From an uncultured Carnobacterium sp. (GTDB taxonomy: Bacteria; Bacillota; Bacilli; Lactobacillales; Aerococcaceae): a stretch of 6,486 nucleotides of DNA. This document shows positions 1 through 5,414 of the stretch, piece by piece. The translations under genes were made by a program, and so were the position numbers. The stretch's first letter is position 1; the number at the start of each line of letters is the position of its first letter. The stretch is from the NCBI GenBank assembly GCA_937976325.1, contig CALJSD010000108.1, forward strand, positions 1 through 6,486, in the 5' to 3' direction. The notes beneath the pieces were generated by a model, which searched no databases, was not told the DNA's origin, and saw nothing but the letters and a program-made list of their open reading frames with translations.

Positions 1-1
1 G

Positions 2-343
2 GTACAGCTCGATAATGCAACACTGGCTCGAAACTTTATCGATGCCATTGCCAACGACTGGGCCACAAAAGAAATCAAGACCGCTCAAGAGGCGATGGAA
101 GCTGTACGTAATCGCGACTTGCAACGAGAAGTGAAACGAAAACAACAGCTGCATAACGCAGGTAAGAATAACTACAGAAGACAGGGTGGCTATCAAGAAC
201 AATTGCCAGATTGGGCAAAAGATTCTAATGCGAAGGAAAAACAAACTCCTGCTCCTAGTGAAGGCCAATCCACACAAGTTTCAAGTGATTTAGCAGAACA
301 AATCGCAAAATTAAAAACAAGTAATCAAAGAGAACAACAATAA
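2..343 (+). CDS. dnaB: DnaB, replication initiation and membrane attachment protein (C-terminal part, 5' end outside window)
   Basis: The reading frame is open from the left edge, so this is the 3' end of a longer gene; 113 residues are visible. The fragment begins in the end of a DnaD/DnaB_2-type domain: FIDAIANDW (nt 35-61) fits the YxxxIxxxW signature with Phe for Tyr, followed by a KEIKTAQEAME helix. After it comes a basic, Gln/Lys-rich tail that looks disordered, usual for the C-terminus of this family. The Met codon at 95 is internal and is not the start. In Bacilli, DnaB (unrelated to the E. coli helicase of that name) works with DnaD and DnaI at oriC and at stalled forks to load the replicative helicase DnaC. 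It lies 14 nt upstream of dnaI, the classical order, and the two are presumably co-transcribed. Identification rests on the signature plus the dnaI neighbour. Confidence 0.88.
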   Translation, partial: VQLDNATLARNFIDAIANDWATKEIKTAQEAMEAVRNRDLQREVKRKQQLHNAGKNNYRRQGGYQEQLPDWAKDSNAKEKQTPAPSEGQSTQVSSDLAEQIAKLKTSNQREQQ

Positions 344-344
344 C

Positions 345-360
345 GGAGGTGAACGAATTG
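345..360 (+). promoter_or_regulatory. Ribosome binding site that fixes a TTG start for dnaI
   Basis: GGAGGTGA (345-352) is a near-perfect anti-16S match, followed by 5 nt and then TTG at 358-360. The in-frame GTG at 349 lies inside this Shine-Dalgarno sequence, so it cannot be the start this site serves. The TTG at 358 has ideal spacing. Confidence 0.8.
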
Positions 361-1281
361 GAAGGATTAAAAGGATTTTTAGATCAAAGAGGAGCAACAC
401 AAGGCATGCCGAACATGCAAGCCATCGAAAAAGAAATCTTTGAAGATGAAGATGTAAAAGCTTTTCTTGAACAACATAAAGAAGAATTGACTCCGGAAGC
501 TATTCGTAAAGGAATGTCTGCGTTATTGGAGTTCCGAATGGAAAGAGATGCTAGAAAGAACAACAGGGAAGTGAAAGCTCCAGGGCTTGAACCATGTTTA
601 GAAGTGCATAACGGATTTATTTTAGTGAATTACAAACGTACCGAAGAAGCGATTCGTGAGGAAAGAGAACGTAAACGTAAACGCCTGATTCATTCCATCA
701 ATATGCCAAAAAATATCGCGGAGGCTCGTTTCTCAGATACGGCTCTTACGCCAGAGCGACAAGATGTCATTGGAGAATTATTGAAATTCATCAATAGTTA
801 CAAACCAAATAGTACTGAATACCAAAAAGGATTGTATTTAGCAGGGCCTTTTGGTGTTGGGAAAACATATATGATGGGCGCTTTAGCAAACGAGCTTTCT
901 GAAAACGGCGTTGAAACGACGCTTGTCAATGTTCCAACGTATAGTGCAGAAATTAAGCAAGCTATTGCGACAAATACCGTTGAAGCGAAATTAGTATCGA
1001 TTAAAAACACACCAATCTTAGTGTTGGATGATATCGGTGCGGAAATGAATAGTGCATGGTTTAGAGATGAAGTGTTGATGGTTATCTTACAACACCGTAT
1101 GTTGCAAGAATTACCAACGTTCTTCACATCGAACTTCACGATTGATCAGTTAGAAGCGCATTTTGCTCATTCAAATAAAGGAGATCAAGAACTTCTTAAA
1201 GCAAAACGTCTGATTGAACGTATTCGTTTCTTAGCTAAAGAGTATTTTGTCGACGGACAAAATCACAGAAATCCATCATAG
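358..1281 (+). CDS. dnaI: DnaI, primosomal helicase loader (AAA+ ATPase)
   Basis: This cytosolic AAA+ ATPase loads the replicative helicase onto DNA with DnaB and DnaD. With the TTG start it has 307 residues, the usual size. Residues 1 to about 100 correspond to the DnaI N-terminal helicase-binding domain, followed by a basic linker (RKRKRLIHSINMPK) and the AAA+ core. Walker A is GPFGVGKT (Lys169), Walker B is ILVLDDIG (Asp224-Asp225), sensor 1 is probably the Asn in FFTSNFT, and a C-terminal RLIERIRFL segment carries the arginine finger/sensor II region. The N-domain has a single Cys (EPCLEVH, Cys80) and no CxxC pair, so the zinc site described for B. subtilis DnaI cannot form in the same way. 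The gene follows dnaB by 14 nt. No terminator is visible before the thrS leader, so readthrough into that leader is possible. Family assignment is firm. Confidence 0.95.
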   Translation: MEGLKGFLDQRGATQGMPNMQAIEKEIFEDEDVKAFLEQHKEELTPEAIRKGMSALLEFRMERDARKNNREVKAPGLEPCLEVHNGFILVNYKRTEEAIREERERKRKRLIHSINMPKNIAEARFSDTALTPERQDVIGELLKFINSYKPNSTEYQKGLYLAGPFGVGKTYMMGALANELSENGVETTLVNVPTYSAEIKQAIATNTVEAKLVSIKNTPILVLDDIGAEMNSAWFRDEVLMVILQHRMLQELPTFFTSNFTIDQLEAHFAHSNKGDQELLKAKRLIERIRFLAKEYFVDGQNHRNPS

Positions 1282-1291
1282 ATGAAAATGC

Positions 1292-1320
1292 TTGAAAATA
1301 TGAAAGATTAGTGGTTAAAT
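1292..1320 (+). promoter_or_regulatory. Probable sigma-A promoter for the thrS T-box leader
   Basis: A -35 box TTGAAA (1292-1297, 5 of 6 consensus) is separated by 17 bp from TTAAAT (1315-1320, 4 of 6). The latter is preceded by TGG (1312-1314), giving an extended -10. Transcription would start near 1327, just before the T-box structures. It lies immediately after the dnaI stop, which suits an independent thrS transcript. This is prediction from consensus only. Confidence 0.55.
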
Positions 1321-1327
1321 ACTAATG

Positions 1328-1579
1328 AACTAAATATTTTGAAAATGATGAAAAAGACAAGAAACTATCTCTTGGTTACATTTCAGCGAGAAGTGGGTTG
1401 GTGCAACACTTCATCCGGAATAGTTTTACCACTTTTGAATCTTTGCTTGAATTCAGTAGAGCAAGGCGCATCGGAGCGTTATTCCGTTGAGGTTCATCTT
1501 TTTTGATGAACAAATTTGGGTGGAACCACGTAGAATATGACGTCCCATAGTTTGCAGGAGCAGACTATGGGATTTTTTG
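1328..1579 (+). promoter_or_regulatory. T-box riboswitch (threonine), thrS leader
   Basis: This leader RNA senses uncharged tRNA-Thr and lets transcription continue into thrS when threonine or charged tRNA is short. Stem I spans about 1350-1446. A candidate base helix is AAAGA (1353-1357) with TCTTT (1440-1444), next to a GAAA/TGAA kink-turn-like element. The apical part has AGCGAG (1385-1390) and the hairpin AAGTG/CACTT around GGTTGGTGCAA. The 3' side carries ACC at 1428-1430 followed by A, the likely specifier codon for Thr. A perfect 7-bp hairpin with a T6 loop (1492-1511) would be stem III. The T-box TGGGTGGAACCACGT (1517-1531) holds the TGGA bulge that pairs with tRNA NCCA, implying a U discriminator base. 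In the antiterminator, TGGG (1517-1520) pairs with CCCA (1544-1547) and ACGT (1528-1531) with ACGT (1540-1543). These 3' strands are also the 5' arm of the terminator. Gene context supports Thr specificity. Confidence 0.93.
1543..1578 (+). terminator. Regulated intrinsic terminator of the thrS T-box
   Basis: CCCATAGTTTG (1544-1554) pairs with CAGACTATGGG (1561-1571), 11 bp with one G-U, around the loop CAGGAG. An extra T-A pair forms at the base, and a run of Ts follows at 1573-1578. Its 5' arm is shared with the antiterminator, so the two folds exclude each other. Confidence 0.93.
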
Positions 1580-1616
1580 TTTATTTCAGAAATTTCAAAA
1601 AGAAAGAAGGAAGAAA

Positions 1617-3566
1617 ATGTCAATGATTAAAATTACTTTTCCAGATGGTGCCGTTAAGGAGTTTCCAAAAGGAATTACAGTAAAAGAAGTTGCAGAAAGC
1701 ATTAGCAAAAGCTTAGCGAAAAAAGCATTAGCAGGTAAAGTGAACGGAGAATTAGTAGACTTCGATCGTCCAATCGAAGAAGATGCTTCTATCGAAATCG
1801 TTACACCAGATCACAAAGATGCTTTAGGAATCTTACGTCACTCAGCAGCACACTTATTAGCACATGCGTTAACTCGTTTATACCCAGGAATTCACTTCGG
1901 AGTTGGACCTGCAATCGAAACAGGATTCTACTACGATACTGATATGCCAAATCAATTAACAGAAGATGCTCTTCCAGAAGTGGAAGCAGAAATGATGAAA
2001 ATCGTTAAAGAAAACTACCCAATCGTTCGTCGTGAAGTAAGCCGTCAAGAAGCTTTAGAAATCTTCGCAAACGACCCTTATAAAGTAGAATTAATTAACG
2101 GTTTACCAGAAGATGAAACAATCACTGTATACCAACAAGAAGACTTCGTAGACTTATGTCGTGGTATCCACGTTCCTTCAACAGGACGTATTCAAGTCTT
2201 CAAATTATTATCACTTGCAGGAGCTTACTGGAGAGGTGACTCTAACAACAAGATGATGCAACGTGTTTACGGTACAGCATTCTTCGATAAAGCAGACTTA
2301 AAAGAATTCTTGAAGATGCGTGAAGAAGCTAAAGAACGTGACCACCGTAAATTAGGAAAAGAATTAGACTTATTCATGATTAGCCAAGAAGTTGGGTCAG
2401 GATTACCATTCTGGTTACCAAAAGGTGCTACAATCCGTCGTACAATTGAACGTTACATCGTGGATAAAGAAATCAGTCTTGGATACCAACACGTGTACAC
2501 TCCAGTTATGGCTGATGTAGGTCTTTACAAAACTTCAGGTCACTGGGCTCACTATCAAGAAGATATGTTCCCACCAATGGACATGGGCGATGGCGAAATG
2601 CTTGTATTACGTCCAATGAACTGTCCTCACCACATGATGGTTTATAAAAACCACATCCACAGCTACCGTGAATTACCAATTCGTATTGCTGAATTAGGAA
2701 TGATGCACCGTTATGAAAAATCAGGTGCGTTATCTGGTTTACAACGTGTACGTGAAATGACTCTTAACGATGGACATACATTCGTTCGTCCAGACCAAAT
2801 TAAAGACGAATTCAAACGTATCTTAGACTTAATCCGCGAAGTATATAGCGACTTCAACGTAAAAGATTACCGCTTCCGTTTAAGCTATCGTGATCCTGAA
2901 GATAAACATAAATATTTCGATGACGATGAAATGTGGAACAAAGCAGAATCAATGTTAAAAGAAGCAATGGATGAAATGGGATTAGAATACTTCGAAGCTA
3001 TTGGTGAAGCAGCATTCTACGGTCCTAAATTAGATATTCAATTCCGTACTGCAATGGGATTAGAAGAAACAATGTCTACAATCCAATTAGACTTCTTATT
3101 ACCAGAACGCTTCGACTTAACATACGTTGGTGAAGATGGAGATAACACTCACCGTCCAGTAGTTATCCACCGTGGGGTTGTATCTACTGCAGAACGTTTC
3201 GTAGCTTACTTAATCGAAGAATACAAAGGAGCATTCCCAACTTGGTTAGCTCCAGTTCAAGCAACAATCATTCCTGTAAGTGTGGAACATCATTATGATG
3301 CTGCACGTGAGTTGAAAGAAAAAATGGCTCGCCTAGGAATGCGTGTAGAACTTGATGACCGTAATGAAAAAATGGGTTACAAGATTCGTGCTTCTCAAAC
3401 ACAAAAAATCCCTTATCAATTAGTAATTGGGGATAAAGAAGTAGAAGAAGGAACAGTTACTGTTCGTCGATATGGTTCAAAAGAAACTGTTACAATGACA
3501 ATTGAAGCATACTTAGAACGTGTTCAACGTGAAATTGCAAACTTCTCTCGTCCATTAGAAGACTAA
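1617..3566 (+). CDS. thrS: Threonyl-tRNA synthetase
   Basis: This cytosolic class II synthetase attaches threonine to tRNA-Thr and removes mischarged serine. At 649 residues it is full length. Domains in order: TGS (about 1-62), editing domain (about 65-225), catalytic core (about 240-540) and anticodon-binding domain (about 545-640). The editing site is complete: HSAAH (His75, His79) and CRGIH (Cys181, His185). The zinc/substrate ligands of the active site are present: Cys336 in MNCPHH, His387 in DGHTF and His518 in VIHRG. Motif 3 is HRGVVSTAERF. The ATG at 1617 is preferred over the ATG at 1623 because AAGGA (1607-1611) is 5 nt from the former and 11 nt from the latter. Expression is set by the T-box leader ahead of it. 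Codon use is that of a highly expressed gene, rich in TTA, CGT and GAA, and more uniform than in the genes to the right. Nothing looks missing. Confidence 0.99.
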   Translation: MSMIKITFPDGAVKEFPKGITVKEVAESISKSLAKKALAGKVNGELVDFDRPIEEDASIEIVTPDHKDALGILRHSAAHLLAHALTRLYPGIHFGVGPAIETGFYYDTDMPNQLTEDALPEVEAEMMKIVKENYPIVRREVSRQEALEIFANDPYKVELINGLPEDETITVYQQEDFVDLCRGIHVPSTGRIQVFKLLSLAGAYWRGDSNNKMMQRVYGTAFFDKADLKEFLKMREEAKERDHRKLGKELDLFMISQEVGSGLPFWLPKGATIRRTIERYIVDKEISLGYQHVYTPVMADVGLYKTSGHWAHYQEDMFPPMDMGDGEMLVLRPMNCPHHMMVYKNHIHSYRELPIRIAELGMMHRYEKSGALSGLQRVREMTLNDGHTFVRPDQIKDEFKRILDLIREVYSDFNVKDYRFRLSYRDPEDKHKYFDDDEMWNKAESMLKEAMDEMGLEYFEAIGEAAFYGPKLDIQFRTAMGLEETMSTIQLDFLLPERFDLTYVGEDGDNTHRPVVIHRGVVSTAERFVAYLIEEYKGAFPTWLAPVQATIIPVSVEHHYDAARELKEKMARLGMRVELDDRNEKMGYKIRASQTQKIPYQLVIGDKEVEEGTVTVRRYGSKETVTMTIEAYLERVQREIANFSRPLED

Positions 3567-3583
3567 TTTAATGGTTGTTCGAC

Positions 3584-3620
3584 AAATCCTGTTGGTGAGA
3601 AATCACCGACAGGATTTTTT
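3584..3620 (+). terminator. Intrinsic terminator of thrS
   Basis: A 15-bp stem (3584-3598 with 3603-3617, one G-U pair) closes a GAAA tetraloop, with Ts at 3615-3620. It lies 17 nt after the thrS stop codon. The minus strand has no useful T-run, so it acts rightward only. Confidence 0.95.
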
Positions 3621-3626
3621 ACATGC

Positions 3627-3660
3627 AAAAAAGACAACTTCTAAACGAGAAATTGTCTTT
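3627..3660 (-). terminator. Intrinsic terminator of the leftward nucleotidyltransferase operon
   Basis: On the minus strand the hairpin 3660-3653 with 3637-3630 (AAAGACAA/TTGTCTTT) is extended by AGAA/TTCT around a 5-nt loop. It runs into six Ts (3632-3627) and begins 7 nt after the stop codon of the leftward gene. Together with the thrS terminator it insulates the convergent transcripts. Confidence 0.85.
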
Positions 3661-3667
3661 AGGGTGA

Positions 3668-4225
3668 TTAATAATATTTTTGAAGTTGTTCTTGGTTTTC
3701 TTTGAAAAATTCCTCTAACCAGTCAATGCCGTATGCGTAGCTAAATCCTTCTAATAGAATTGAAAAATCAATGATAGAAAAGCCCATTTTTTTCAAGGTA
3801 TCAAAGGTATCGAAAGGGGAACGGAAGTTTTTAAATTTAATAATCATCCCAATATCTTTTAAGTCTTGCTCTCTAGCGCTCACCATTTTCATTCCTAATA
3901 CATATTCAATTGGAGCAATTAGTACGGTTAAGTGAGAAAAGGAGTACAAGGTATTACATAAATCTAATGGAGGTTGTTGATTCATATTTGCTACATTATT
4001 GTTGAGCCATAGTTCTTCCTGAGTATTTAGGTTAAACTTTTGACCAACACGAGCAATTATCTTGTTGACATGATGATTTTCTTCATAAAAAGCATCTACA
4101 TCTTGAGTAGCTCGCAAGCCATGATATTCTAACACATAACCACCAACACAAATAATCGTTAAAGAAAGATTTTTTTGAGATAATTCTTGGTTTAAGGCTT
4201 CAAAGACAGGTTTCATTTTATCCAT
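3668..4225 (-). CDS. DUF6036-like nucleotidyltransferase, candidate toxin-antitoxin component
   Basis: This 185-aa soluble protein shows the minimal DNA polymerase beta-type nucleotidyltransferase signature near the N-terminus: CVGGYVLEYHG (Gly28-Gly29), then RATQDVDAF with Asp42 and Asp44 as likely metal ligands. A second conserved block, GMKMVSAREQDLKDI (Lys113, Arg118, Asp121, Asp124), is the M-K...R..D..D pattern of DUF6036 and AbiEii-like families. No signal peptide or membrane segment is visible. The ATG at 4223-4225 overlaps the end of the upstream 94-aa gene by 8 nt (ATGGATAA), with GGAG 10 nt before it, so translation is probably coupled. Relatives in this superfamily act as toxins that modify tRNA or proteins, or as antitoxins (MNT type). 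Which role applies here cannot be read from the sequence. Family call is fairly sure; function is inference. Confidence 0.72.
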   Translation of the reverse strand: MDKMKPVFEALNQELSQKNLSLTIICVGGYVLEYHGLRATQDVDAFYEENHHVNKIIARVGQKFNLNTQEELWLNNNVANMNQQPPLDLCNTLYSFSHLTVLIAPIEYVLGMKMVSAREQDLKDIGMIIKFKNFRSPFDTFDTLKKMGFSIIDFSILLEGFSYAYGIDWLEEFFKENQEQLQKYY

Positions 4226-4502
4226 GTTTGTATTTCTCCATTAATTTTTGAATATTCGTTAATTTAGCGGGTTTATTTAATGAAATAACATATTCATGAG
4301 TAGGGCTATGTTTTTGTATAGCATATTTTAAACTCACTTTTTGAAAATGAGTAAGTTCTTCGGAGTTTAATAATTTCTCGACATCTTCGTCTGTTAAATA
4401 AGAATGGTCTTCAAAAATAACTTTGCGTAAATATCGAAACCAGTGACTCGCATTAAAACGTGACTGTTTGGATGCATTTATCATATAATCATACCATTCC
4501 AT
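4218..4502 (-). CDS. Small protein of unknown function, first gene of the nucleotidyltransferase operon
   Basis: This 94-aa charged, soluble protein is not recognised. The N-terminus is rich in aromatic residues (MEWYDYM, then SHWFRYLRKVIF). The middle looks helical (LTDEDVEKLLNSEELTHFQKVSL) and the C-terminus is basic (LTNIQKLMEKYKHG). There is no signal peptide, membrane helix or cysteine. It is a convincing gene: AGGAGG stands 6 nt before the ATG, a near-consensus promoter lies upstream, and its stop codon overlaps the start of the nucleotidyltransferase gene. The arrangement (small protein first, enzyme second, overlapping) is the classic layout of a toxin-antitoxin pair, which makes an antitoxin or substrate-adaptor role plausible. 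That role is inferred from position only. Confidence 0.75.
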   Translation of the reverse strand: MEWYDYMINASKQSRFNASHWFRYLRKVIFEDHSYLTDEDVEKLLNSEELTHFQKVSLKYAIQKHSPTHEYVISLNKPAKLTNIQKLMEKYKHG

Positions 4503-4543
4503 AATTTTCCTCCTATAAGAAATTGACTCAATCTTTGTAGTTT

Positions 4544-4572
4544 ATTATAGCTGAAGCACTTATGAGTGTAAA
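4544..4572 (-). promoter_or_regulatory. Promoter of the leftward nucleotidyltransferase operon
   Basis: On the minus strand TTTACA (4572-4567, 5 of 6) and a perfect TATAAT (4549-4544) are separated by 17 bp. Transcription would begin near 4537, about 35 nt before the ATG of the 94-aa gene. It is among the best consensus promoters in the window, suggesting steady expression unless repressed. Confidence 0.82.
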
Positions 4573-4603
4573 GTTTGGGAAGGTTTATGTGAATTATTTT
4601 TAA

Positions 4604-4632
4604 TTGCTTTAATGGGAATAATATGCTAACAT
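4604..4632 (+). promoter_or_regulatory. Candidate promoter of the abiEi-like gene
   Basis: TTGCTT (4604-4609) and TAACAT (4627-4632) are 17 bp apart, and TGC directly before the latter makes an extended -10. The -10 lies inside the left arm of the inverted repeat 4625-4649, as expected for an autoregulated gene. An alternative -10, TAATAT (4619-4624), has a poorer -35. Consensus match is moderate. Confidence 0.45.
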
Positions 4633-4649
4633 TTATTCGAAATGTTAGC
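4625..4649 (+). repeat. Perfect 10-bp inverted repeat before the abiEi-like gene (possible operator or attenuator)
   Basis: GCTAACATTT (4625-4634) and AAATGTTAGC (4640-4649) are exact reverse complements around ATTCG. Four Ts follow (4650-4653), so the RNA could form a weak terminator-like hairpin. The repeat also covers the candidate -10 and start point. AbiEi proteins are known to repress their own promoter by binding inverted repeats, which favours the operator reading, but only one repeat is evident here. Confidence 0.75.
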
Positions 4650-4674
4650 TTTTAGTTTCTAGAGAGGGGTTTAT

Positions 4675-5265
4675 ATGGTAGAAAAAGTAAATAATATAAT
4701 GCAAGCTTTTAGTCAGAATGGATTCTTAACCTATAAACAAATTGTAGCAAAAGAATTATCTTACAAAACTGTATTAAAAATGGTTAAAGAAGGAATAATA
4801 GAGATAGAAGAAAAGGGTTTGTATCGATTACCTGATATCTATTTAGATGAATTTTTTATCCTCCAATATCGATTCCCTAAAGGAGTATTTTCTTTAGAAT
4901 CAGCACTTTTTTTACATGGTTTATCTTTAACGATTCCTTTTGAAATAGCGATGAGTTTTCCCTTTGGGACAAATACTAAAAATATTAAAGAAGCTGGAGT
5001 ACGACCCATCATATTACGATCAAACTTTGATGAAGGAATTACGGCAATAGAACGTATTTCTGGGCAATCTATTAAAGTTTATGAACGAGAACGTATTTTG
5101 GTAGAGTGTTTGAGAGCAGTTCATCAGGTAGATATACAAATTATTGCTCCAGCATTTAAAAAATATTTTCAAAGTAATCAAGTTAATGTATCTAAGTTAT
5201 TTTATTACGCTCAGTTATTTAAAGTTTTGGATAAATTACAAGCATATACGGAGGTGTTATATTAA
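4675..5265 (+). CDS. abiEi: AbiEi-family type IV antitoxin / transcriptional repressor
   Basis: This 196-aa protein has the length and layout of AbiEi-type antitoxins. Residues 1-55 form a winged helix-turn-helix with the wing ending EKGLYRLP. A C-terminal domain follows with the family block VFSLESALFLHGLS (71-84), a TNTKNIKEAGV stretch (99-109) and the conserved YERERILVECLR (136-147) with VDIQI. In known AbiE systems AbiEi represses the operon through its N-terminal domain and neutralises the AbiEii nucleotidyltransferase toxin through its C-terminal domain, protecting against phage at the population level or stabilising DNA. The start is set by GAGGGG (4664-4669), 5 nt from the ATG. No frameshift or stop interrupts it. 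Its stop codon overlaps the ATG of a toxin-gene remnant by 1 nt, so the antitoxin seems intact but without its cognate partner. Family assignment is by motif reading. Confidence 0.85.
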   Translation: MVEKVNNIMQAFSQNGFLTYKQIVAKELSYKTVLKMVKEGIIEIEEKGLYRLPDIYLDEFFILQYRFPKGVFSLESALFLHGLSLTIPFEIAMSFPFGTNTKNIKEAGVRPIILRSNFDEGITAIERISGQSIKVYERERILVECLRAVHQVDIQIIAPAFKKYFQSNQVNVSKLFYYAQLFKVLDKLQAYTEVLY

Positions 5266-5414
5266 TGTTTTCTAATGCGATGAGTTTTAAAGCTAAAATA
5301 AAAAATATAGATTTAGGCAACAATCTTACAATAAAAACTCCTCGCCTGACAAAAACGTCAGACAAGGAATCTATTACAGTTCTTCTTTTTTCTTCGCAAT
5401 ATTGTCTAATATAG
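5265..5414 (+). pseudogene. Remnant of an AbiEii-type nucleotidyltransferase toxin gene (5' end only)
   Basis: An ATG at 5265-5267 overlaps the antitoxin stop (TAATG) and has GGAGGTG (5250-5256) 8 nt upstream, exactly where an AbiEii gene should start. The first residues, MFSNAMSFKAKIKNI, resemble the N-terminus of Firmicute AbiEii toxins (as I recall, these begin N-A-M-x-L/F-K-A-K-I-x-N). The resemblance ends at about nt 5310-5330. The frame then reads through the hairpin at 5340-5367 and 41 nt into the opposing hydrolase gene, stopping at 5412-5414 after 49 codons. None of the nucleotidyltransferase motifs (GG...DxD) remain, so no active toxin can be made. The bulk of the gene, normally about 250-300 codons, is gone. 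A short unrelated ORF is the alternative, but position and overlap argue against chance. Confidence 0.65.
5333..5367 (-). terminator. Intrinsic terminator of the alpha/beta-hydrolase gene
   Basis: On the minus strand 5367-5357 pairs with 5350-5340 (11 bp, two G-U pairs) around a 6-nt loop, followed by AG and five Ts (5337-5333). It starts 6 nt after the hydrolase stop codon and lies inside the toxin remnant's reading frame. On the plus strand only the hairpin, not the T-run, is present. Confidence 0.88.

Noticed and set aside
95..343. An 82-codon gene starting at 95
   Set aside because: The same frame is open to the window edge and carries the DnaD-like signature upstream, so 95 is an internal Met of dnaB.
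349..357. GTG at 349 as the dnaI start
   Set aside because: It overlaps the Shine-Dalgarno sequence and has no other ribosome site; TTG at 358 is correctly spaced.
798..1139. 113-codon frame on the minus strand inside dnaI
   Set aside because: It lies wholly opposite the conserved AAA+ core (Walker A to sensor 1), with no ribosome site or recognisable motif.
3668..4225. The 185-aa nucleotidyltransferase as the missing AbiEii partner of the AbiEi-like gene
   Set aside because: It is shorter than AbiEii, lies on the opposite strand with its own small partner and terminator, and the true AbiEii start is still visible at 5265.
4625..4653. The inverted repeat as a full rho-independent terminator
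   Set aside because: The stem is AT-rich, the T-run is only four bases and no gene ends just upstream on the plus strand; operator or attenuator is more likely.
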